DNA of 64,000 nt, taken from assembly GCF_000820765.1 (NCBI RefSeq), contig NZ_CCYH01000027.1, positions 62,001-126,000 of the forward strand, written 5' to 3'. Every line of letters starts with the position of its first letter. Positions within the stretch are counted from its first letter, which is position 1. The notes under the pieces were generated by a model. That model searched no databases and was not told where the DNA came from. It worked only from the letters and a program-made list of their open reading frames with translations. Below are positions 1-7,900 of the stretch, piece after piece. The position numbers and the translations under genes were made by a program. The DNA is from Candidatus Soleaferrea massiliensis AP7 (GTDB taxonomy: Bacteria > Bacillota > Clostridia > Oscillospirales > Ruminococcaceae).

Positions 1-870
1 CATTATGTCTTCAACTACAAGGACCTGTTCCGCGAAAGGGTTGTCGACTACTTTGTGGAAGCTTACCGCAAGGGCCATACGCCGAATCCCTGCATCGCCT
101 GCAACCGCCACATCAAGTTCGACGCGTTCCTGCAGAAGGCCGATGACCTGAGCGTGGACTGCATTGCAACCGGCCACTATGCGCGCATCCTGCAGGATGC
201 GCAGACCGGCCGCTATGCCTTAAAAAAAGCGCTGAATCTGCCGAAGGACCAGAGCTATGTTCTCTTTACCCTGACGCAGAAACAGCTTGCGCGGACGCTC
301 ATGCCGCTCGGTTCGTTTCGTTCCAAGGATGAGGTGCGCGGGATCGCCGAAAAAAACGGTCTGGTCGTCTCCCGTAAAAAGGAAAGCCAGGACATCTGCT
401 TTGTGCCGGACGGCGATTACACGGCGTTTTTGGAGCGGTACACCGGAGAGCAGATGAAGCCGGGCCCGTTTGTGGATAAAGAGGGGAGAACGCTCGGTGA
501 GCACCGCGGCATCTGGAACTATACGATCGGCCAGCGCAAGGGGCTGGGGCTCAGCTTCCCGCAGCCGATGTTTGTCGTGGACATCCGTCCCGAAGAAAAC
601 GCGGTGGTGCTGGGAATTTCGGACGAGGTGTTTTCCGACCGGCTCACAGCAGGGGAACTCAACTGGATCGAGACGGATTCCCTAAAGGATGCGCGCCGCT
701 GCAAGGCGAAGATCCGCTACGCGCACACACCGGCCGACGCCGTGGTCTCGATGCTGGATGACGGCACCGCCGAAGTGCGTTTTGACACGCCGCAGCGCGC
801 CGTCACAAAAGGGCAGGCCGTTGTGTTTTACGACGACGACACCGTAATTGGGGGAGGTACCATTCAATGA
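1..870 (+). CDS. mnmA: tRNA-specific 2-thiouridylase MnmA (5' end missing)
   Basis: This ATP-pyrophosphatase puts sulfur on U34 of tRNAs for Glu, Gln and Lys, taking it from a persulfide relay. The frame is open from base 1, so the N-terminus with the ATP-binding loop and the first catalytic cysteine lies outside the window. The visible part has the family motif NPCIACNRHIKF, the GHYAR block, the second catalytic cysteine in SQDICFVPDGDY, and the C-terminal beta-barrel with WNYTIGQRKGLG. The GTG at 55 is internal, because family residues continue upstream of it (FNYKDLFRERVVDYF). The stop codon overlaps the start of nadA in an ATGA, so the two are probably translationally coupled. Identity is certain; only the start is unknown. 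Confidence 0.96.
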   Translation, partial: HYVFNYKDLFRERVVDYFVEAYRKGHTPNPCIACNRHIKFDAFLQKADDLSVDCIATGHYARILQDAQTGRYALKKALNLPKDQSYVLFTLTQKQLARTLMPLGSFRSKDEVRGIAEKNGLVVSRKKESQDICFVPDGDYTAFLERYTGEQMKPGPFVDKEGRTLGEHRGIWNYTIGQRKGLGLSFPQPMFVVDIRPEENAVVLGISDEVFSDRLTAGELNWIETDSLKDARRCKAKIRYAHTPADAVVSMLDDGTAEVRFDTPQRAVTKGQAVVFYDDDTVIGGGTIQ

Positions 871-1787
871 TTGCTGCTTTACAGGATACCATACGCAAGC
901 TCAAGAAGGAAAAAAACATCGCGATACTGGCACACAGCTATCAGTCCACCGAAATTCTGGAGGTCGCCGACCTGGTCGGGGACTCCTTTCAGCTGAGCCT
1001 GGCCGCCAGGGATATCGACTGCGACACCGTGATACTGTGCGGCGTGCGGTTTATGGCCGATACGGTCAAGATCCTGTCGCCCGAAAAGAAGGTCATTCTG
1101 CCGGTCGGTATCGCAACCTGCCCGATGGCCGAGCAGATCGGTCCGCAGCGCGTGCTGCGGTATAAAGAAGAACATCCCGATCACAAGGTGGTCGCCTATA
1201 TCAACACGACGACCGAACTGAAAGCGGTGTGCGATGTCTGCGTGACCTCGTCGACCGCCAAGAAGATCGTCGACAACATCGATGAGAAGGACATTCTGTT
1301 CATCCCGGATTACAATCTCGGCTCCTATATCAAGAAGACCAGCCCGGACAAGAACATCATTCTGTGGAACGGCATGTGCCCGACCCACGCGGCTGTGACC
1401 GAACGCGATGTCGAAGAGATGCGCGCACGGTATCCCGACGCGCTGCTTCTGGTACATCCGGAGTGTCCGCCTGAGATTGTAAAACACGCGGATTACGCGG
1501 GCTCCACCTCCGGTATCGTCCAGTATGCCTTGGAAGTCGATCGGGACTGCATCATCGGCACCGAAATCAGCATCGCGAACTACCTTGCCATGCTGAAGCC
1601 CGAACGGAACTTCCCGGTACTCAGCAAGCGCCTGATCTGCCCGAACATGCGGGTGACCAATCTGGCCGACGTCTACAAGAGCCTGACCGGGGAGGGCGGC
1701 GAAGAGATTGTGCTGGATGAAGCGCTGCGCCTGGCCGCGAAAAAACCGATTGACGAGATGATCCGGCTGGGCAGTATGAACGCGTGA
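867..1787 (+). CDS. nadA: Quinolinate synthase NadA
   Basis: NadA condenses iminoaspartate with dihydroxyacetone phosphate to quinolinate in de novo NAD synthesis and carries a 4Fe-4S cluster. The 306-residue length is normal. The three cluster cysteines are visible at about C85 (TCPMAEQ), C171 (NGMCPTH) and C258 (RLICPN). The substrate-binding AHSYQ near residue 22 and the STSGIV block near 213 are also present. The ATG overlaps the mnmA stop by four bases. NadB and NadC are not in the window. No terminator is obvious after the stop; the next element is the promoter of the aromatic operon about 100 bp downstream. Confidence 0.96.
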   Translation: MIAALQDTIRKLKKEKNIAILAHSYQSTEILEVADLVGDSFQLSLAARDIDCDTVILCGVRFMADTVKILSPEKKVILPVGIATCPMAEQIGPQRVLRYKEEHPDHKVVAYINTTTELKAVCDVCVTSSTAKKIVDNIDEKDILFIPDYNLGSYIKKTSPDKNIILWNGMCPTHAAVTERDVEEMRARYPDALLLVHPECPPEIVKHADYAGSTSGIVQYALEVDRDCIIGTEISIANYLAMLKPERNFPVLSKRLICPNMRVTNLADVYKSLTGEGGEEIVLDEALRLAAKKPIDEMIRLGSMNA

Positions 1788-1883
1788 AGTGGGGAATCGT
1801 TGGAAGGTTCTCTCTGTTCCGGCTAAGATTTGTCAAGAATCCGGAAAGATATTGGAAGATGTGATAAAGTTCGCAGAAAAAGC

Positions 1884-1912
1884 TTGACAAATCCACTGGA
1901 ATCGTTTATGAT
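1884..1912 (+). promoter_or_regulatory. Sigma-A promoter of the aromatic amino acid operon
   Basis: A perfect -35 TTGACA (1884-1889) is separated by 17 bases from a -10 TATGAT (1907-1912), a near-consensus housekeeping promoter. Transcription would start near 1919, about 57 bases before the leader peptide start codon and about 350 before aroF, leaving a long 5' leader. Seen directly in sequence; activity is inferred. Confidence 0.8.
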
Positions 1913-1931
1913 AAGACTAACGAATTCAAAT

Positions 1932-1945
1932 GCGCTTTAAAGCGC
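1932..1945. promoter_or_regulatory. 14-base perfect palindrome just after the start site
   Basis: GCGCTTTAAAGCGC is fully self-complementary and sits about 13 bases after the predicted transcription start, between promoter and leader RBS. It could be a repressor operator or simply a small hairpin at the mRNA 5' end. Nothing in the sequence decides between these. Confidence 0.4.
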
Positions 1946-1975
1946 TAAAATATTGAGGAAAGGAGAGTACCTGAT

Positions 1976-2107
1976 ATGGCAACGTTAAAGTCCAATTGCA
2001 TGACAAAAGAATATTTTTATTACTTTTTTAGCTTGGGCTTTTACTTTAGCGCAGGCTTCTTTTGGTGCGCAGAAAAGGATCGGTTGCCGAACAGTATACT
2101 CTCATAG
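1976..2107 (+). CDS. Aromatic-rich leader peptide of the aro operon
   Basis: This is a 43-codon ORF with a strong RBS (GAGGAAAGGAG, about 1955-1965) directly after the operon promoter. Residues 13-30 read YFYYFFSLGFYFSAGFFW: 7 Phe, 4 Tyr and 1 Trp, so 12 aromatics among 18 residues. It ends at a TAG 34 bases before an intrinsic terminator, and aroF follows. This layout matches leader peptides of attenuated biosynthetic operons (pheL, trpL and similar). I infer that ribosomes stall on the Phe/Tyr/Trp codons when charged aromatic tRNAs are scarce. The rest of the peptide is not recognised. A role in regulation rather than as a stable protein is the simplest reading. Confidence 0.85.
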   Translation: MATLKSNCMTKEYFYYFFSLGFYFSAGFFWCAEKDRLPNSILS

Positions 2108-2140
2108 TAAATTTTAGCGAAATACATATGCTGAAAATGT

Positions 2141-2180
2141 GAGCTGATACTTTTGGTGACAAAGGTATCAGCTTATTTTT
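2141..2180 (+). terminator. Attenuator terminator upstream of aroF
   Basis: AGCTGATACTTTT (2142-2154) pairs with AAAGGTATCAGCT (2161-2173), a 13-bp stem including one G-U pair, around the hexaloop GGTGAC, followed by TATTTTT. It lies between the leader peptide stop and aroF, so it would abort transcription unless an alternative fold forms. A candidate antiterminator uses AGTAT (2093-2097) and CTC (2101-2103) at the end of the leader ORF, pairing with 2141-2151. A ribosome that reaches the stop codon at 2105 would cover that upstream strand. Confidence 0.85.
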
Positions 2181-2266
2181 ATATCGTCAGACTTTCGCAG
2201 CTGCAGAGTGGAGGATCTGATATCAATACCAATACAAAAGATAATATATTTTAGGAGGAAATCATC

Positions 2267-3289
2267 ATGATTGTTATATTAAAACACGGCATTGGCGCTG
2301 AACAGGTGGAGGGACTGGTAAGGAATCTGGAATCCTACGGTGTAAAGGCCAGTGTGATTACCGGTGAAAACACAACGATCATCGGTCTTGTGGGTGATAC
2401 TTCTGCGATTGATATCGATCTTGTCAAATCCAACGATGCGGTTGAAACCGTCAAACGCGTACAGGAACCGTACAAAAACGCCAACAGGAAGTTCCATCCG
2501 GACGACACCGTCATCGATGTGTGCGGACTGGAGATCGGCGGAGATGAAGTACAGATCATCGCCGGACCGTGTTCGGTTGAATCCGAAGAACAGGTCTGCG
2601 AAGTCGCGAGAAGGGTCAAAGCGGCCGGTGCCACCATCCTCAGAGGCGGCGCATACAAGCCGAGAACCTCCCCGTACGCATTCCAGGGACTCGGTGCCCA
2701 GGGTATCGAGCTTCTGCTTCATGCGAAGAAGGAAACCGGGCTGCCGATCATCACTGAAATCATGAACATCGAACACCTGAAATACTTCGCCGATGTCGAT
2801 ATCATCCAGGTCGGCGCGAGAAATATGCAGAACTTTGAGATGCTCAAGGAGCTTGGCCATTCCGACAAGCCGATCCTGCTGAAGAGAGGTCTTGCAAACA
2901 CGATTGACGAATGGCTGATGAGCGCGGAATACATCATGGCCGGCGGAAACGGCAAGGTCATCCTCTGCGAAAGGGGTATCCGGACCTTCGAGACCGCGAC
3001 CAGAAATACGCTGGATCTTTCTGCGGTGCCGATCATTAAAAAGAAATCGCACCTGCCGGTCATCGTCGACCCGAGCCATGCAACCGGCATCACCTGGCTG
3101 GTGGAGCCGCTGTCCAAAGCAGCTATCGTATCCGGCGCGGATGGCTTGATGATTGAGGTGCACAACGATCCGAAGAACGCGCTCTGCGACGGCGCACAGT
3201 CCCTGACTCCGGAACAGTTCGAAGAGACCATGAAGACCGTCAGGCGCACCGTCGAATTCGAAGGCAGGCATCTGCCGGAATGGAAATAA
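2267..3289 (+). CDS. aroF: 3-deoxy-7-phosphoheptulonate (DAHP) synthase
   Basis: This enzyme condenses phosphoenolpyruvate with erythrose 4-phosphate, the committed step to chorismate. The 340 residues have an N-terminal ferredoxin-like regulatory domain (about 1-70) and a C-terminal TIM barrel. Barrel motifs visible are IAGPCSVES, LRGGAYKPRTSPY, QVGARNMQNF, ILLKRG and VDPSHATG. The fused N-terminal domain is typical of type I beta DAHP synthases and is often where allosteric feedback acts. An AGGAGG lies eight bases before the ATG. It is the first enzyme gene of the operon, directly behind the aromatic leader and attenuator. Confidence 0.96.
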   Translation: MIVILKHGIGAEQVEGLVRNLESYGVKASVITGENTTIIGLVGDTSAIDIDLVKSNDAVETVKRVQEPYKNANRKFHPDDTVIDVCGLEIGGDEVQIIAGPCSVESEEQVCEVARRVKAAGATILRGGAYKPRTSPYAFQGLGAQGIELLLHAKKETGLPIITEIMNIEHLKYFADVDIIQVGARNMQNFEMLKELGHSDKPILLKRGLANTIDEWLMSAEYIMAGGNGKVILCERGIRTFETATRNTLDLSAVPIIKKKSHLPVIVDPSHATGITWLVEPLSKAAIVSGADGLMIEVHNDPKNALCDGAQSLTPEQFEETMKTVRRTVEFEGRHLPEWK

Positions 3290-3296
3290 GCATACG

Positions 3297-3383
3297 AAGA
3301 AGACATCCTGAGGTAGGAATCAACGGATGCTCAAGGGCAGAAGAAAACATCCTGAGGTAAGAACAACCGATGCCCAAGTGCAG
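3297..3383 (+). repeat. Tandem imperfect 43/44-base duplication between aroF and tyrA
   Basis: Bases 3297-3340 and 3341-3383 are two head-to-tail copies with the shared core ACATCCTGAGGTA followed by CGATGC and CAAG blocks. They differ at a handful of positions. The copies fill most of the gap after aroF. A 7-bp GCCATCG/CGATGGC hairpin follows at about 3417-3447. No coding potential or T-run was seen. Confidence 0.75.
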
Positions 3384-3481
3384 TATACGACAGCTGTGCG
3401 CCTGCCGCATCCGACAGCCATCGTACGGACAGCGGTCTGTTCGATGGCAGCATGAAATAAACAACAGATTGGGAGAGAAGC

Positions 3482-4321
3482 ATGGAACACGACTTTCAGG
3501 TCGCCGTAATCGGTCTTGGATTGATCGGCGGCTCGTTTGCCAAAGCAATCAAAGAATACACCGATTACACGGTCATCGGCTGCGATACCGATCAGAAGGT
3601 CCTGCAGAAGGCGCTGAACGAGGGGACGATTGACCGCGCTCTGACAGAAAAAAAGGAGATCGGCCGGGCGGATATGACGATCCTCTGTCTGTATCCGCAT
3701 CAGGCGGTTCGGTTTATCGAAGAGCATCTTGAGGCTTTCAAGCCCGGCAGCCTGATTACCGATACCTGCGGCATCAAGCGGTATGTGGTCGAGCAGGCAC
3801 AGCGGCTGATCGGCCGCCGGGACCTGCACTTCATCGGCGCGCATCCGATGGCCGGCCGGGAGTTTTCAGGCTACGATTACAGCATCCCAACCCTGTTCGC
3901 CGGAGCAAGCATGATCTTGACACCGGGGGAAGATACCGGTAAAATAGAATTTATGAAAGCGTTCAGCAAAGCGCTTGGATTTGCCCATGTGGAAGTCACC
4001 ACCCCGCAGCAGCACGACACGGTCATCGCGTTCACCTCGCAGATCGCGCATGTGCTCTCCAACGCCTATGTCAAAAGCCCGAACGCGCTTCGGCAGGCGG
4101 GATTCAGCGCGGGCAGCTTCAAGGATTTATCCCGCGTCGCGAAGCTCAACGAGACGATGTGGACCGAACTGTTTCTGCTGAATCGGGACTGTCTCGGCTA
4201 TGAGCTGGACATGCTGATCGAGCATCTGAGCGAATACCGTGATGCGCTCAAGGACAACCAGCCCGAACGTCTGAAGGCGCTTTTAAAGGATGGCCGAGAG
4301 CTGAAAGAGCGAATCGGGTAA
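3482..4321 (+). CDS. tyrA: Prephenate dehydrogenase
   Basis: TyrA oxidatively decarboxylates prephenate to 4-hydroxyphenylpyruvate for tyrosine synthesis, using NAD(P). The 279 residues start with a Rossmann fold (VIGLGLIGGSFAKAI, residues 8-22). They continue with the family blocks GAHPMAGRE near 119 and TPQQHDTVIAFTSQIAH near 170. There is no C-terminal ACT domain and no chorismate mutase fusion, so it is a stand-alone dehydrogenase; the mutase activity is provided by pheA in the same operon. The start ATG follows GGGAGAGAAGC. Third gene position counting the leader peptide. Confidence 0.95.
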   Translation: MEHDFQVAVIGLGLIGGSFAKAIKEYTDYTVIGCDTDQKVLQKALNEGTIDRALTEKKEIGRADMTILCLYPHQAVRFIEEHLEAFKPGSLITDTCGIKRYVVEQAQRLIGRRDLHFIGAHPMAGREFSGYDYSIPTLFAGASMILTPGEDTGKIEFMKAFSKALGFAHVEVTTPQQHDTVIAFTSQIAHVLSNAYVKSPNALRQAGFSAGSFKDLSRVAKLNETMWTELFLLNRDCLGYELDMLIEHLSEYRDALKDNQPERLKALLKDGRELKERIG

Positions 4322-4419
4322 TCCGCACAGACAGCGCATATCTGATTTTCCTGAGGCGATATAAGAGAACATCAAGCAACCGGTCTGTCCTTGCCTGATC
4401 AGGCAGGGGACAGCCGGGC

Positions 4420-5490
4420 ATGAAAGGAACCGATCGATTGATGAAAAGGATGACCGTCCACACCAACCGTCCCTATGAAGTGCTGATTGGAAACGGGTTG
4501 ATCCGGCAGGCCGGCGAATATCTGCGGGAACTCACCAGCGCTCAGCGGGCTGTGATCATCTCCGAGGACCATGTCGCGCCGCTCTATGCCGATACGGTCA
4601 AGCGTTCGCTGGAATCCGCCGGATTTACCGCCGAGCTGTTTGTCTTTCCGCACGGGGAGAACGCTAAAAATATGGATACCGTCATGCAGATCTATGCGTT
4701 TCTAATGGAACACAATGTCACCCGCAGCGACATGCTCGTCGCCCTGGGCGGCGGCGTGGTCGGCGATACGGTCGGTTTTGCGGCCTCCACCTATCTGCGC
4801 GGCGTCGATTTCATCAATATCCCGACGACCTTTTTGTCCCAGATCGATTCCTCGGTCGGCGGCAAGACCGGCGTCAACACGAGCTTCGGCAAGAATCTGG
4901 TCGGTACCTTCTGTCAGCCAAGGCTGGTGCTCTGCGACATCGACACGCTCAGTACCCTGACCGACGATGTCTTTGCGGACGGCACAGCCGAAGCGCTGAA
5001 ATATGGACTCATCCGGGACAAAGCGCTGTTTGCGCTGCTTTCTGCCGGGGATTTTGGAGGGCAGCTGGCCGATGTGATCTACCGCTGCGTCGACATCAAA
5101 CGAGAGATTGTCGAGCACGATGAGTTTGACAAGGGCGAACGCTTCCTGCTGAACTTCGGCCACACGCTGGGACACGCCATTGAAAAGCAGTACAACTATG
5201 AAACCTATTCCCACGGAAAAGCGGTCGGCATCGGCATGTACCAGATCACCAAAGCCGCCGAACGCGCGGGACTGACCCCTAAGGGAACCGCAGAGCAGAT
5301 CAAAGCGGCTCTGCGGAACTGCTCGCTGCCGGATGCCATTGACATGCCTGTCGAGCTGGTTGCACAGCACTGCCTGCATGACAAGAAGCGAAAGGGGCAA
5401 ACACTGAATCTTGTGCTTTTAAAAGAGATCGGAAACGCCATGATCCACACCATCGATGTGGCGGCCTTTACGGATTTTTTAAGGGCATAA
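4420..5490 (+). CDS. aroB: 3-dehydroquinate synthase
   Basis: AroB cyclises DAHP to 3-dehydroquinate with NAD and a divalent metal. The NAD-binding GGGVVGDTVGFAAST (about 109-123), the substrate-binding SQIDSSVGGKTGVN, the metal-ligand region with E-Y-G-L (TAEALKYGL), and NFGHTLGHAIE are all present. I kept the ATG at 4420 because AGGGGA sits nine bases upstream. ATGs at 4441 and 4450 are in frame, and family alignments would fit MKRMTVHTNRPYEV equally well, so the first seven residues are uncertain. It ends 17 bases before aroA. Confidence 0.95.
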   Translation: MKGTDRLMKRMTVHTNRPYEVLIGNGLIRQAGEYLRELTSAQRAVIISEDHVAPLYADTVKRSLESAGFTAELFVFPHGENAKNMDTVMQIYAFLMEHNVTRSDMLVALGGGVVGDTVGFAASTYLRGVDFINIPTTFLSQIDSSVGGKTGVNTSFGKNLVGTFCQPRLVLCDIDTLSTLTDDVFADGTAEALKYGLIRDKALFALLSAGDFGGQLADVIYRCVDIKREIVEHDEFDKGERFLLNFGHTLGHAIEKQYNYETYSHGKAVGIGMYQITKAAERAGLTPKGTAEQIKAALRNCSLPDAIDMPVELVAQHCLHDKKRKGQTLNLVLLKEIGNAMIHTIDVAAFTDFLRA

Positions 5491-5507
5491 CCGATAGGGA
5501 GAAGACT

Positions 5508-6773
5508 ATGGATATTTGTATCACAGCATCCCCTCTGCAGGGCGTGTACACGCCGCCCGCATCCAAGAGCATGGCGCACCGTGCGATCCTGTGCGCGGCA
5601 TTGTCAAAGGGCGTATCCCAGCTTGAGAACATTGCGTTCTCGAAGGACATCGTCGCAACGCTCGAAGCGGTCAGGACGCTGGGCGCAAAGGCTGAGATCG
5701 ATGGGGATAACCTGCGGATCACCGGCATCGAGCAGCCGCCCAGGGAAGCGGTGATCGACTGCGGCGAGTCCGGGTCGACGCTGCGTTTCCTGATCCCCGT
5801 CGCGGCGGCGCTCGGTGTCAAGACGACCTTTCTGGGCGCTGGAAAGCTGCCGGAACGCCCCATCACGCCGTATCTGGACAGCCTGCAGGACAAAGGCGTC
5901 GTCTTTGACTATCAGGGAATGATGCCGTTTACGATCAGCGGGAAGCTGACCGGCGGAAAATTCGTGATTCCCGGAAATATCAGCTCCCAGTTCATTACGG
6001 GGCTTCTGCTCGCTCTGCCGCTGACCGGGGAAGTCAGCGAAATCCACATCACAGAACCGTTTGAATCGAAGCCCTATGTGCATCTGACGCTTCAGACGCT
6101 CGCGGCGTTCGGCGTTGAACCGATCGAACTGCCGGATGGATATTTGATTCATCCCGGCAGCAGCTTCACGCCCGCCGGGATTCGTGTGGAGGGGGACTTC
6201 TCGAACGCGGCGTTCTTTATGTGCGCCGGCGCGCTGTACGGCGCGACGACCGGCCTGGATCTGTCGCTTTCCTCGGTACAGGGGGACCGGCAGATTGTTT
6301 CCATTCTCAGAGCGATGGGCGCCGGCTACAGCGGTGAAGGCGGCCTGTCCTTCTTTGAACAGCCGCTGCACGGCATCGAGGCGGATGTCTCGGACATCCC
6401 GGATCTGGTGCCGATTCTGGCTGTGACCGCGGCGTTCGCAAAGGGCAAGACGCTCCTTTACGGTGCGGCGCGGCTGCGCATCAAGGAAAGCGACCGGCTG
6501 GCGGCGGTGACCGACTGCCTGAAACGGCTGGGCGCGGACATCACGGAGTATGACGACGCGCTGGAGATCTACGGAAAGGAATCCCTTCGGGGCGGCGCGA
6601 CGGTTCCGTCGTACAACGACCACCGCATCGCGATGGCGATGGCTGTGGCCGGCCTGCGCTGCCGTCAGCCGGTTGTGATCCAGCATGCCGAATGCGTGGA
6701 GAAATCCTATCCGGCGTTTTTTGAAGATTATCGGAATTTAGGAGGAAATGCGGATGTCATCAATGTGGGGTGA
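5508..6773 (+). CDS. aroA: 3-phosphoshikimate 1-carboxyvinyltransferase (EPSP synthase)
   Basis: AroA transfers the enolpyruvyl group of PEP to shikimate 3-phosphate. Length (421 residues) is normal. The two-lobed family motifs are seen: SKSMAHRAILCAA near residue 20, the LRFLIPVAAALG region near 95, ISSQFITGLLLALP near 165, and RIKESDRLAA and YNDHRIAMAMAVAG near the C-terminus. The substrate-binding lysine (SKS) is intact. The gene overlaps aroC by 20 bases and sits between aroB and aroC in one transcript. Confidence 0.96.
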   Translation: MDICITASPLQGVYTPPASKSMAHRAILCAALSKGVSQLENIAFSKDIVATLEAVRTLGAKAEIDGDNLRITGIEQPPREAVIDCGESGSTLRFLIPVAAALGVKTTFLGAGKLPERPITPYLDSLQDKGVVFDYQGMMPFTISGKLTGGKFVIPGNISSQFITGLLLALPLTGEVSEIHITEPFESKPYVHLTLQTLAAFGVEPIELPDGYLIHPGSSFTPAGIRVEGDFSNAAFFMCAGALYGATTGLDLSLSSVQGDRQIVSILRAMGAGYSGEGGLSFFEQPLHGIEADVSDIPDLVPILAVTAAFAKGKTLLYGAARLRIKESDRLAAVTDCLKRLGADITEYDDALEIYGKESLRGGATVPSYNDHRIAMAMAVAGLRCRQPVVIQHAECVEKSYPAFFEDYRNLGGNADVINVG

Positions 6774-7833
6774 GAAGCTGAAACTGTCCGTCTTCGGCGA
6801 ATCGCACGGCGGCGGAATCGGCGTCGTAATCGACGGGCTTCAGCCGGGCGAGAAGATTGATCTGGAGGAGCTGCGGCGTTTTACCAGCCGGCGTACCGCC
6901 AAGAAGGAGGACCGGCTTTCCACCGCGCGCGCGGAACAGGACCTGCCGAAGATCCTGTCGGGCCTTGTGGACGGTGTGACGACCGGAACGCCGCTGTGCG
7001 CGGTGATCGAGAACACCGACACCAAGTCCGGCGATTATAAGGAGATGCAGCAGCTTGCAAGGCCGGGACATGCCGATTATACCGGGCATCTGCGCTACCG
7101 GGGATATAACGATATCCGCGGCGGCGGGCATTTCTCCGGCCGTCTGACCGCGCCGCTGGTCTTTGCGGGCGGCGTCTGCAAGCAGATTTTAGAGCGCCGC
7201 GGCATTTCGGTCGGCGCACACATTTCATCCGTCAAGGATGTTGCGGATCGGCCGTTCGACCCGGTCAATCTGACGCCTGAGGAACTGCTCGGTCCCGGGG
7301 AGAAGCCGTTTCCTGTCATCGATGACCAGCAGGGCGAACGGATGCGGGTCGAGATAGAGAAGGCGCGTTTGGATATGGATTCGGTCGGCGGCATCATCGA
7401 ATGCGCGGCGGTCGGTTTCCCGGCAGGAGTCGGCTCGCCGATCTACGACGGACTGGAAAATGTCATCAGCGGCATTGTCTTCTCCATTCCGGCGGTCAAG
7501 GGCATTGAATTCGGCCTTGGCTTTGAAGCGGCGCGGCTGTTCGGCAGTCAGAACAACGATGCGTTTTACAACGATGGCGGCACTGTCAAAACCCGTACAA
7601 ACCATCACGGCGGCATTCTGGGCGGCATCAGCTCCGGTATGCCGATCATCTTCCGCGCGGCTTTCAAGCCGACCCCGTCCATTGGAAAGGAACAGGATAC
7701 CGTGTCTTTTGTAACCGGGGAGGAGCAGAAGCTCTCGGTCAAAGGCAGGCATGACCCGTGCATCGTGCCCCGCGCGGTTCCCTGTGTCGAAGCCGCAATG
7801 GCAATCGCTCTGCTCAGCCAGCTGATTTCATAG
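6754..7833 (+). CDS. aroC: Chorismate synthase
   Basis: AroC removes phosphate from EPSP to make chorismate, with reduced FMN. Family motifs: GESHGGGIGVVIDG at the N-terminus, RPGHADYTG near 109, RGGGHFSGRLTAPLVFAG near 124, the NHHGGILGGISSG block near 287, and RHDPCIVPRAVPV-like RHDPCIVPRAVPC near the end. I start it at 6754 rather than 6748 because AGGAGG (6740-6745) is eight bases before 6754 but only two before 6748. It begins inside the aroA 3' end, suggesting translational coupling. Length is 359 residues. Confidence 0.95.
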   Translation: MSSMWGEKLKLSVFGESHGGGIGVVIDGLQPGEKIDLEELRRFTSRRTAKKEDRLSTARAEQDLPKILSGLVDGVTTGTPLCAVIENTDTKSGDYKEMQQLARPGHADYTGHLRYRGYNDIRGGGHFSGRLTAPLVFAGGVCKQILERRGISVGAHISSVKDVADRPFDPVNLTPEELLGPGEKPFPVIDDQQGERMRVEIEKARLDMDSVGGIIECAAVGFPAGVGSPIYDGLENVISGIVFSIPAVKGIEFGLGFEAARLFGSQNNDAFYNDGGTVKTRTNHHGGILGGISSGMPIIFRAAFKPTPSIGKEQDTVSFVTGEEQKLSVKGRHDPCIVPRAVPCVEAAMAIALLSQLIS

Positions 7834-7900
7834 ATCAATGGAAACATTCAGACAGCAATGTTTTCCATTATGGAATAAACCGAAATAGGGGAGAAGGACT

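Noticed and set aside
2279..3271. 330-codon reverse ORF opposite aroF
   Set aside because: No RBS or family features; shadow of a well-supported gene.
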